Of a DNA stretch of 12,948 nucleotides, positions 1 through 7,179 are shown piece after piece; the stretch's first letter is position 1, and each line of letters opens with the position of its first letter. The notes below the pieces were generated by a model. It was not told the DNA's origin. It searched no databases and worked only from the letters and a program-made list of their open reading frames with translations. This DNA comes from Prevotella sp. UBA3288. GTDB taxonomy: Bacteria; Bacteroidota; Bacteroidia; Bacteroidales; Bacteroidaceae. The stretch covers positions 1 to 12,948 of the forward strand of contig DETM01000025.1 in assembly GCA_002361655.1 (NCBI GenBank), in the 5' to 3' direction. Both the position numbers and the translations under genes were made by a program.

Positions 1-974
1 TTGTCCTTCTCGAAGTATTTCTGGTATTCGTTCAGTGTCGTGGCACCGATAGCCCTCAGTTCGCCACGTGCCAGTGCCGGTTTCAGTATGTTGGCGGCAT
101 CCATGGCTCCCTCGCCCTTGCCGGCACCTACGAGGGTGTGTATCTCGTCGATGAAGAGGATGATGCGCCCGTCGGCCGAGGTCACCTCGTTGATGACGCT
201 CTTCAGTCGCTCCTCAAACTCACCCTTGTATTTTGCACCGGCCACGAGTGCGCCCATGTCGAGCGAGTAGAGTTGCTTGTCCTTCAGGTTCTCCGGCACG
301 TCGCCGCGCACGATGCGTTGAGCCAGTCCTTCGACGATGGCCGTCTTGCCGGTACCCGGCTCGCCAATCAGGATGGGGTTGTTTTTCGTGCGGCGCGACA
401 GGATTTGCAACACACGGCGTATCTCGTCGTCACGTCCGATGACGGGGTCCAGTTTGCCGGTGCGAGCCAGGTCCACCAAGTTCTTGGCATACTTGTCCAG
501 CGACTGGTAGTTGTCGTCGGCACTCTGGCTCTGCACCTTCTGTCCGCGGCGCAGTTCGAGTATGGCCTGCCGCATGTCTTTCTCCGTGGCACCGGCATCT
601 TTCAGCATACGGCTGACGGTAGAGTTGACCGTAAGGAGAGCCAGCAGTATCGGCTCACACGATACATACTCGTCGCCGAGTTCTCGAGAGAGGTCTTCGG
701 CCTTCTGCAGCACTTTCTGCGAGTCGTTGCTCAAGTAGGGCTCGCCACCCTGCACACGGGCCAGATGCTGCATCTCCTGCTGAGCCAGCATGTCCAGTTG
801 CTGCACGTTGACGCCCAGTTTCTGAAAAATGAACGAGGTGATGTCCTGCGCCTTGTCCATCAGTGCTTTCAGCAGGTGCACCGGCTCGATGCTCTGCTGT
901 CCGTTCTGCCGGGCTATGTTCACGGCCTGCTGAACGGTCTCTTGCGCTTTGATTGTAAACTTGTCTAATGTCAT
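1..974 (-). CDS. clpB: ClpB disaggregase, N-terminal part (runs off left edge)
   Basis: ATP-dependent cytoplasmic disaggregase that works with DnaK to rescue aggregated proteins after heat stress. The first 324 codons are visible, out of roughly 860 usual for the family. It starts [12 protein letters not shown], followed by a Clp N-terminal repeat domain (about residues 1-145) and the start of the first AAA+ module: Walker A GEPGTGKT at residues 204-211, Walker B IILFIDE at 271-277, and the pore-loop region [10 protein letters not shown] at 249-258. The ATG at 972-974 is supported by a real Shine-Dalgarno, AAAGGAGA at 981-988, with 7 nt between GGAG and ATG, which is uncommon in Bacteroidales. 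The gene is transcribed divergently from the riboswitch and macroglobulin side. Its upstream region holds direct and inverted repeats and no TAnnTTTG box, which may reflect stress-specific control. Family identity is certain; the second AAA+ module lies outside the window. Confidence 0.97.
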   Translation of the reverse strand, partial: MTLDKFTIKAQETVQQAVNIARQNGQQSIEPVHLLKALMDKAQDITSFIFQKLGVNVQQLDMLAQQEMQHLARVQGGEPYLSNDSQKVLQKAEDLSRELGDEYVSCEPILLALLTVNSTVSRMLKDAGATEKDMRQAILELRRGQKVQSQSADDNYQSLDKYAKNLVDLARTGKLDPVIGRDDEIRRVLQILSRRTKNNPILIGEPGTGKTAIVEGLAQRIVRGDVPENLKDKQLYSLDMGALVAGAKYKGEFEERLKSVINEVTSADGRIILFIDEIHTLVGAGKGEGAMDAANILKPALARGELRAIGATTLNEYQKYFEKD

Positions 975-1009
975 AATCAGTCTCCTTTCTTTTTTTTTTG
1001 TTTCTACTT

Positions 1010-1035
1010 GTTAGGCAACAAACAGCGTGCCTAAC
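1010..1035 (-). repeat. Perfect 8-bp inverted repeat in the clpB leader
   Basis: GTTAGGCA (1010-1017) and TGCCTAAC (1028-1035) are perfect inverted copies separated by 10 nt, 36 bp upstream of the clpB ATG. The layout (short arms, about 10-nt spacer, ahead of a heat-shock chaperone gene) recalls the CIRCE operator of HrcA, but the sequence does not match the CIRCE arms as I know them (TTAGCACTC). It could be a protein operator or a 5' UTR hairpin. Confidence 0.55.
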
Positions 1036-1046
1036 GTGGATTGTAT

Positions 1047-1076
1047 GACAGAATGACGGAAAAGACGGACAGAATG
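1047..1076 (-). promoter_or_regulatory. Paired direct repeats upstream of clpB
   Basis: GACAGAATG occurs at 1047-1055 and again at 1068-1076. The start-to-start distance is 21 bp, about two helical turns, so both copies face the same side of the helix. On the coding strand they read CATTCTGTC twice, separated by TC-rich sequence. Between here and clpB I find no TAnnTTTG box, so this could be the binding region of an activator or an alternative sigma factor. The function is inferred from position only. Confidence 0.4.
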
Positions 1077-1130
1077 GCATGTTGCGGAAGAAAATCGCAG
1101 GAAAATGGCGGCCGTTTGAAAAACTTTTCG

Positions 1131-1138
1131 TAACTTTG
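1131..1138 (+). promoter_or_regulatory. Bacteroidetes -7 box ahead of the riboswitch
   Basis: TAACTTTG matches the primary-sigma -7 consensus TAnnTTTG and lies just before the riboswitch leader, predicting a start near 1145. There is no TTTG at the ideal 19-21 nt upstream; the nearest, at 1115-1118, is only 12 nt away. The -33 half is therefore weak. Confidence 0.55.
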
Positions 1139-1147
1139 CACCCGCAT

Positions 1148-1164
1148 TGCCGCCAGTGGCGGCA
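1148..1164 (+). other. Perfect 7-bp hairpin at the 5' end of the riboswitch RNA
   Basis: TGCCGCC (1148-1154), loop AGT, GGCGGCA (1158-1164). It is all GC apart from the closing pair and sits within a few nucleotides of the predicted transcription start. It lies outside the aptamer core and may stabilise the 5' end or affect aptamer folding. Confidence 0.55.
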
Positions 1165-1167
1165 CGG

Positions 1168-1336
1168 CCCGTGGAGGTGCGCTTAGCCGCGCTTAATTGG
1201 GAATGTGAGTGAGAATCTCCAACTGTCCCGCAACTGTGAACTCCATTATGGCCCTGAAGCGAGCAGCCATTGTCCGTTTGGACGAGAAGGTGCTTCAGGG
1301 TGGAGCGAAGTCAGGAGACCAGCCTTTCTTACGGAA
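1168..1336 (+). promoter_or_regulatory. Cobalamin (B12) riboswitch aptamer
   Basis: The conserved elements appear in order: GGTGCGC...TTAATTGGGAA (1176-1202), the core GTGAGAATCTCC...GTCCCGCAACTGTGAA (1209-1240), and a B12-box-like AGTCAGGAGACCAGCC (1309-1324). Expected stems are present: CTCC (1241-1244) pairs with GGAG (1302-1305), and CCCTGAAGC (1252-1260) pairs with GCTTCAGGG (1292-1300) as a 9-bp arm with an inner GTCC/GGAC hairpin. CCGT near 1169-1172 can close with ACGG at 1331-1334. The RNA should bind a cobalamin and reduce downstream expression when B12 is plentiful. Such elements usually sit before TonB-dependent B12 receptors or B12 enzymes; here the next gene is a macroglobulin 290 nt away, behind a terminator. 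Family call is firm, boundaries approximate. Confidence 0.9.
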
Positions 1337-1346
1337 ACGTAGTATG

Positions 1347-1367
1347 ACGCTCTCGATGTAAGAGCGT
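1347..1367 (+). other. Hairpin after the aptamer (expression-platform candidate)
   Basis: ACGCTCT (1347-1353), 7-nt loop, AGAGCGT (1361-1367), a perfect 7-bp stem directly following the aptamer. In many cobalamin riboswitches a hairpin here forms a kissing contact with aptamer loop L5. The hairpin is overlapped by a five-codon ORF (1344-1361) and followed by a seven-codon ORF (1369-1392); neither looks like a real gene. Confidence 0.5.
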
Positions 1368-1492
1368 GATGCGATCAGCAATAGTGAGTTAAAAGCAGCG
1401 GTGCACGGCTTTGTGCAAAGGTGGTTCGTGTGTCCTCGGCTGCGATGTCGGCAGACAGTTTTGTACGTGTATTATTATATAAGTTTTACCCG

Positions 1493-1527
1493 GGAGCCCT
1501 GTCGTGAGATAGTGCTCCTCTTTCTTT
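1493..1527 (+). terminator. Intrinsic terminator between riboswitch and macroglobulin gene
   Basis: GGAGC (1493-1497), one C/T mismatch, CTGTC (1499-1503), GNRA-type loop GTGA, GATAG (1508-1512), GCTCC (1514-1518), then TCTTTCTTT. This gives ten pairs (one G-U) and a U-rich tail. GACAG at 1454-1458 could pair with CTGTC at 1499-1503 as a short alternative, but five base pairs alone are not persuasive as an antiterminator. It may end a roughly 380-nt riboswitch-headed RNA, or act as an attenuator for the downstream genes. Confidence 0.7.
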
Positions 1528-1586
1528 AAATCCGTTAAACTTTCCTATTTTCAGAAAACGAACCATCGTAAATGGAATTTATTTGT

Positions 1587-1594
1587 TATCTTTG
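1587..1594 (+). promoter_or_regulatory. -7 box of the macroglobulin gene
   Basis: TATCTTTG fits TAnnTTTG exactly and lies 26 bp before the ATG, after the terminator, so the macroglobulin gene can be transcribed independently of the riboswitch. No TTTG -33 element is seen at 19-21 nt spacing. Confidence 0.6.
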
Positions 1595-1620
1595 CCGTTA
1601 TAAATTAAAACGATGCGAGT

Positions 1621-4600
1621 ATGAAGCAGATATTGACGGGCCTGGCCCTTACGTTTTTGATGCCTATGATATTGTTTGGACAGACATACGACGAACTGTG
1701 GAAGCAGGTGGTGGAAGCACGGGTGGCCGACCTCCCACAGACCGAGATGAGCGTGCTCAGTCGGATAGCCAAGAAGGCGGAGAAAGAGCACAACTACGGG
1801 CAGTTGCTGAAAGCCGAGTTGCAGGAGGCTACGGCCCGGTGCACCGTATCGCCGGATTCGCTCCAACCGGCCATTGAACGGCTGAAGAACCGTGAGCAGA
1901 CCACTCCCGACGAGGTGCTCCGTGCCGTCTACTGTGCCGTCCTGGGCTCTGTCTATCAGGACAACAGACGGTGGCTCGGCGATGACGACGGCAGCATCGC
2001 ACGCCGCTATTACGACCAGGCCCTCGCCCGTCCTGACCTGTTGGCCCAGGCCAAGGCCCTCGACTTCGCACCCTTTGTCATCAAGGGCGACGACAGTCGC
2101 GTCTACGATGGCGATCTGCTGAGTGTCATCGCCTACGAGGCCAAACGCTACGACCTGCTGCGCGACTACTATCAGCAGCAGGGACGCAACCGGCAGGCCA
2201 TGCTGATGAGCAGTCTGGCGGTCTACCGCCAACAGAAGGATACGCTCACAGGCGACGATAGTCTGCGATGTCTCGATGACCTGATAGCACGCTACGGCGA
2301 CCTGACCGAAGTGGGTGAGGTGGCCATCGAACGCTATCATGTCCTGAACAGTTTGACATCGGACAAAGAGGAGGAAAAGTGGCACTATCAGCAGGAGGCC
2401 TGGAACTATCTGAATCAGGCTCTGCAACGCTATAGCCGGTGGCCCCGGATAGCCACTCTCACCAACATTCTGAACGCAAAGAAGCGCAAATTTGTGCGGG
2501 TCAGTATGAATGCCTATGCCTCCATTCCCGGCAAGTCGCAACAGGTCTGTCTGACCCTTCACGGCATTGACCGGCTGACCATGCGCGTCTATCGGGTGAA
2601 GGGTACGGCGCTGGAACTTAATCGGCTGTCGCCGGCTGATTCTGGCGACTTCAAGAAACTGAAGGCGCGGATGACCGAAATGCGCGAAATGGCACAGAAC
2701 CGTGCCTATACGGGGCATCAGCCTTGGGAGGAATACAAAGACACGCTGACGCTCGAGGGACTGCCGCTGGGCATCTATGCCATCGCCGTCGAGACCGCAC
2801 TTGGCACCACGTGGCTCGATATGCTCTATCATGTCAGCGACCTGCGCCTGCTGTCGCAGGAATTGCCGGGCAGCAAGAAGCGCTTCGTGGTGGTCAACGC
2901 CACCAGTGGTCAGCCCGTCAAGGGAGCCCAGTTGCGACTCAAGGGTTATAGCAACGGCAAGGACCGGGTGGCCACGCTGACCACTGACGGTCATGGTGAA
3001 TGTGAATACGCTACCAAGGACATCCGGTGGCGCGAAGTGTGGATCACCGCCGGCGACGACTACTATTGTCCGTTGCTGTCGCCCTATGGTTATTTCTCTG
3101 CCTATGAAAACAGTCGTGATACCCGTCGCGTACATATTTATATTGACCGTGCCATCTACCGTCCGGGGCAGACCGTTCATGCGGCGGCCATTCTCTATAC
3201 AACGACGGAGGGCTTCCGCCATCAGGCCGACGGCGGCAAGACGGTGACGATGCGCCTGCGCAATGCCAACAACGAAGTGGTGAGCGAACAGACGCTGACC
3301 ACCGACGACTATGGTACCTGTGCTGCCGACTTCACACTGCCGCAACAGGGACTGAACGGACAGTTCTGCATCGAGGCCAACGACCATCGGCAGTACTTCC
3401 GCGTCGAAGAATACAAGCGGCCCACTTTCGAGGTGGAGATGCCCGACGTGAAGGAGACTTATGCCGCCGGCGACACCCTGCAGGTGAAGGGTACGGCCCG
3501 CTCCTATGCCGGGGTGCCGGTGCGGGGTGCCACGGTGCGCTATACCGTAGAGCGTAAGCGCGCCTTCTGGTGGATGTCCTATTCCTATTACTGGAATCAG
3601 GGCTTCGTGGGCCAAGAGGTGGAAGACGAAACTGTGGCCAGCGGCGAAGTGACGACCGGCGACGACGGCTCGTTCTCAGTGCCCATGCCGCTGACGATGC
3701 CCAAGACCGCCCATCCCATGTTCTACAACTTTGTGGTGTCTGCCGAGGTGACCGACCAGGCCGGCGAGACCCGCCACGGCGAACTGTCGCTGCCGCTGGG
3801 CAACCGCGCCAAGGCCTTCAGCATGGACCTCCCAGATCAGGTGCTCAGGGAGAAGGGCGGCACCGTCACCTTCCATCTGCGCAATGCTGCAGGCACCGAC
3901 CTGTCTGGGCAGGTGAAATACCGCATAGACCGGGGGAAATGGCAGACCGACAGCACACGCCACGCCATCGCCCTGCCCCGTCTGGACAGCGGCAGTCACA
4001 CGCTGGAGGCTGTCTGCCAAGGCGACACGCTGAGCCGACAGTTTGTGGCCTTCTCGCTCGACGAACAGCGGACGCCCATCGAGACCGACGACTGGTTCTA
4101 TGTCTCCGACCGTCAGTTCCCCAACGACGGCAGTCCCGTCACCCTGCAGGTCGGCTCGTCGGCTAAGGATGTGCATATCGTCTATACAATCATTGCCGGC
4201 GACACCGTCATTGAGAGTGGCTCGGTGGATAAGAGCAACGCTCTCGTCAACCGGCGGTTCACTTATCGTGACGACTACGGCAACGGTCTGTTGCTCACTT
4301 TCGCCTGGGTGAAAGCGGGCATCGTCTATACTCATCAGACCACCATCCGCCGCCCCCTGCCCGACAAGACGCTGAAGATGCAGTGGCAGACCTTCCGCGA
4401 CCGCCTCACTCCCGGACAGCAGGAGCAGTGGACACTCACCATCCTCTCGCCCGACGGCAAACCGGTACAGGCACAGATGATGGCCACACTCTACGACAAG
4501 AGCCTCGACCAACTGGTGGCTCACCAGTGGTCGCTCACGCCCTATGTGTGGCTGCCCATCGCCAATACCGCGTGGTGCTACAACACGTGGCACACCATGC

Positions 4601-7179
4601 AGGGTGAGCGTTTCGAAGACTATACGGCCATCCCCGTGCCAAATCTGGCTTTCAACCGCTTCGACCATACGCTCTATCCTTCGGGCAATGCCGTCATTGC
4701 CTATGGACGCATGTTTGTCGGTGCCGTGATGAAGTCGAGGGCTGCTGCCAACGACGAGATGATGGCCGACGCGATGCCGGAGATGGCTGTTGGCGCACAG
4801 ACGGCAAGCAGCACCGCAGACATGATAGGAGCGGCTGCGGATGCTGAAGAGGCCGACAACGGCGGCCAGTCGGCAGAGACCAGTCAGGTGCAGACACGCG
4901 AGAACCTGCAGGAGACGGCCTTCTTCTATCCGCAACTCACGGCCGACAGCACGGGCTGTGTGCGGCTGAATTTCACGCTGCCCGAGAGTCTCACCACCTG
5001 GCGATTCATGTCGCTGGCTCATACCGAGGATATGATGGTGGGTACGTTCACTGATGAGGCCGTGGCCAAGAAGGATGTGATGATACAGCCCAACATGCCG
5101 CGCTTCGTACGTATTGGCGACCGGGCCACCATCTCGGCACGCATCTTCAACACCGGCGACAAGGCTGTCAGCGGCAAGGCACGACTCGAACTCATCGACC
5201 CCGCCACCGGGCAGACGGTCTATGCCGACGAACAGAGGGTCGAGGTGCCTGCCAATGGTCAGATTGCTGCCGCCTTCCTCTGGGTTTGCACGGAGCAGAC
5301 GCCCAGTTTGCTGGTAGCAAAGATAACGGCCAGTGGCGAGGGCTTCAGCGACGGCGAGCAGCACTATCTGCCCGTGCTCACCAACAAGGAGCGCGTGACT
5401 ATCACCATGCCCTTCACCCAGACGGAACCGGGCACGAAGGAAATACAATTGATAGCGGCCCCCCCGTCGTCCTCCACCCTCACCATCGAATACACCAACA
5501 ACCCCGCCTGGCTGATGATTCAGGCACTGCCCGAAGTGGGACATCCCCACGACAACTGCGCCATCTGTCAGGCTACCTCCTACTATGCCAACAGCATCGG
5601 CCGCCATATCCTGGCACAGAACGCCCACGCCAAGCACATCTTCCGCACCTGGCAGCACGAGACAATCAACGGCGTAAGCAACTGTGCCCAGCGGTTCTCC
5701 CGCTGGGCTATGGGCACAACCTCGCTCCACTCGCAACTGGAGAAGAACCAGGAACTGAAAGACCTCGTGCTCAACGAGACTCCCTGGGTGATGGAGGCCA
5801 ACAGCGAACGGGATCAGCGACAGCGACTGGCCGACTTCTTCGACGAGAACCTGATGGACCAGCGGCTTGCCGCGTCGTTAGGCAAACTGAAGTCGCTCCA
5901 GCAGAGCGACGGTTCGTGGAGTTGGTGGCCGGGCATGCGCGGCTCGATGTATATGACGGTGGAGGTCAGCGAGATGCTGGTGCGTCTGAAACAGATGACC
6001 GCCGTGCACCACGACACGGAGAAGATGCTCAACCGGGCCTTCGACTTCATGGGCCGTGAGATCATCGACATGGTCAACGAGATGAAGAAACACGAGAAAG
6101 CCTCCCAACGCGAAGGCGGGGTGGGGACTTCTTTCCCCAGCCACATGGCCCTGCAGTGGCTCTACATCTGCACCCTCGACGGTCGGCAGTTGCCGGCCAA
6201 GGTGCGGGCCGCCAACGACTATCTCATCCGCCTGCTGAAGAAGGAGACGCGCAACCAGAGCATCTACGACAAGGCCATGACCGCCATCGTGCTGAACAAC
6301 AAGACCTACGTCAAGAGTCTCAAGGAGTATACCGTATATAAAGAGGACATGGGACGCTACTACGACACGCCGAGGGCCCTCTACTCCTGGCGCGACTACC
6401 GCATCCCCACTCAGGTGGCTGCCATCGAGGCCATCAAGCGCCTCACGCCCGAAGACACCAAGACCATCAGCGAGATGCAACGCTGGCTGTTGCAGCAGAA
6501 GCGCACCCAGTCGTGGGATACGCCCATCAACAGCGCCGACGCCGTCTATGCCTTCCTCCATGGCGACAGTGTGGCTCTCGCGGCCCAGCCGAAGACCGTC
6601 CTGAAGGTCGACGGTAAGGAACTGCCCACCAGCGAGGCCACGGCCGGACTGGGCTATGTGAAGACAACATTGCCTGGCAACGGCAAACGCTCGTTTACGG
6701 CCGAGAAGACCTCCACCGGCACTTCCTGGGGTGCCGTCTATATGCAGTTCATGCAGCCCGTCGCCGACATCAAGGCACAGCAGAGCGGCATCAGCGTCAG
6801 TCGCGAAATTATGATGGCACCTGATACTTCTTCACTCTCCAATCTGCACTCTGCACTTAAAGTCGGCGACCGCATCACTGTGCGCATCACTATCGAGGCC
6901 GACCGCGACTACGACTTCGTGCAGGTCGCCGACAAGCGGGCAGCCTGCATGGAGCCCGTACGCCAGTTGAGCGGCTACCACTGGGGCTACTATACCGTGC
7001 CGAAAGACTGTGCCACCCATTACTTCTTCGACCGCCTGGCTAAAGGCCGGCATGTCATCGAGACCGAATACTACATCGACCGTGCCGGCACCTACGAGAC
7101 GGGCACCTGCACTGCCGAGTGTGCCTATAGTCCCGAGTTCCGGGGCACGGCTCCATCTATAACCATTCAAGTGAAATGA
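1621..7179 (+). CDS. Secreted alpha-2-macroglobulin family protein, thioester motif not intact
   Basis: An 1852-residue exported protein, the size usual for Bacteroidetes macroglobulins. The N-terminus (about residues 1-22, hydrophobic, ending LFGQ) is a type I signal peptide with no lipobox. An alpha-helical N-terminal region leads to an MG2-like domain around residues 500-535 (IYIDRAIYRPGQTVH), more beta-sandwich MG domains, and an Ala/Met/Glu-rich linker (about 1037-1090). Then come the A2M domain (ETAFFYPQL...TTWRFMSLAHT, about 1094-1130), an alpha-barrel region with WSWWPGM at 1433-1439, and a C-terminal domain ending YSPEFRG...ITIQVK. Where the family carries CxEQ before a YYAN-like segment, this protein reads DNCAICQATSYYAN (C1313, C1316, Q1317): Cys-to-Gln spacing is wrong and the Glu is absent. 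It therefore probably lacks a thioester and traps proteases only sterically, or serves another envelope role. ATGA overlap with the next gene implies co-translation. Confidence 0.92.
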   Translation: MKQILTGLALTFLMPMILFGQTYDELWKQVVEARVADLPQTEMSVLSRIAKKAEKEHNYGQLLKAELQEATARCTVSPDSLQPAIERLKNREQTTPDEVLRAVYCAVLGSVYQDNRRWLGDDDGSIARRYYDQALARPDLLAQAKALDFAPFVIKGDDSRVYDGDLLSVIAYEAKRYDLLRDYYQQQGRNRQAMLMSSLAVYRQQKDTLTGDDSLRCLDDLIARYGDLTEVGEVAIERYHVLNSLTSDKEEEKWHYQQEAWNYLNQALQRYSRWPRIATLTNILNAKKRKFVRVSMNAYASIPGKSQQVCLTLHGIDRLTMRVYRVKGTALELNRLSPADSGDFKKLKARMTEMREMAQNRAYTGHQPWEEYKDTLTLEGLPLGIYAIAVETALGTTWLDMLYHVSDLRLLSQELPGSKKRFVVVNATSGQPVKGAQLRLKGYSNGKDRVATLTTDGHGECEYATKDIRWREVWITAGDDYYCPLLSPYGYFSAYENSRDTRRVHIYIDRAIYRPGQTVHAAAILYTTTEGFRHQADGGKTVTMRLRNANNEVVSEQTLTTDDYGTCAADFTLPQQGLNGQFCIEANDHRQYFRVEEYKRPTFEVEMPDVKETYAAGDTLQVKGTARSYAGVPVRGATVRYTVERKRAFWWMSYSYYWNQGFVGQEVEDETVASGEVTTGDDGSFSVPMPLTMPKTAHPMFYNFVVSAEVTDQAGETRHGELSLPLGNRAKAFSMDLPDQVLREKGGTVTFHLRNAAGTDLSGQVKYRIDRGKWQTDSTRHAIALPRLDSGSHTLEAVCQGDTLSRQFVAFSLDEQRTPIETDDWFYVSDRQFPNDGSPVTLQVGSSAKDVHIVYTIIAGDTVIESGSVDKSNALVNRRFTYRDDYGNGLLLTFAWVKAGIVYTHQTTIRRPLPDKTLKMQWQTFRDRLTPGQQEQWTLTILSPDGKPVQAQMMATLYDKSLDQLVAHQWSLTPYVWLPIANTAWCYNTWHTMQGERFEDYTAIPVPNLAFNRFDHTLYPSGNAVIAYGRMFVGAVMKSRAAANDEMMADAMPEMAVGAQTASSTADMIGAAADAEEADNGGQSAETSQVQTRENLQETAFFYPQLTADSTGCVRLNFTLPESLTTWRFMSLAHTEDMMVGTFTDEAVAKKDVMIQPNMPRFVRIGDRATISARIFNTGDKAVSGKARLELIDPATGQTVYADEQRVEVPANGQIAAAFLWVCTEQTPSLLVAKITASGEGFSDGEQHYLPVLTNKERVTITMPFTQTEPGTKEIQLIAAPPSSSTLTIEYTNNPAWLMIQALPEVGHPHDNCAICQATSYYANSIGRHILAQNAHAKHIFRTWQHETINGVSNCAQRFSRWAMGTTSLHSQLEKNQELKDLVLNETPWVMEANSERDQRQRLADFFDENLMDQRLAASLGKLKSLQQSDGSWSWWPGMRGSMYMTVEVSEMLVRLKQMTAVHHDTEKMLNRAFDFMGREIIDMVNEMKKHEKASQREGGVGTSFPSHMALQWLYICTLDGRQLPAKVRAANDYLIRLLKKETRNQSIYDKAMTAIVLNNKTYVKSLKEYTVYKEDMGRYYDTPRALYSWRDYRIPTQVAAIEAIKRLTPEDTKTISEMQRWLLQQKRTQSWDTPINSADAVYAFLHGDSVALAAQPKTVLKVDGKELPTSEATAGLGYVKTTLPGNGKRSFTAEKTSTGTSWGAVYMQFMQPVADIKAQQSGISVSREIMMAPDTSSLSNLHSALKVGDRITVRITIEADRDYDFVQVADKRAACMEPVRQLSGYHWGYYTVPKDCATHYFFDRLAKGRHVIETEYYIDRAGTYETGTCTAECAYSPEFRGTAPSITIQVK

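Noticed and set aside
138..968. Plus-strand frame of 276 codons opposite clpB
   Set aside because: It is antisense to an unmistakable ClpB with intact Walker motifs.
1010..1035. CIRCE/HrcA operator upstream of clpB
   Set aside because: The geometry is similar but the arms do not match the CIRCE sequence; kept only as an unnamed inverted repeat.
1579..5736. Very long open frames on the minus strand opposite the macroglobulin gene (1579-3615 and 3676-5736)
   Set aside because: They mirror the codon structure of the GC-rich plus-strand gene, show no protein family features, and the plus frame has clear domains and a signal peptide.
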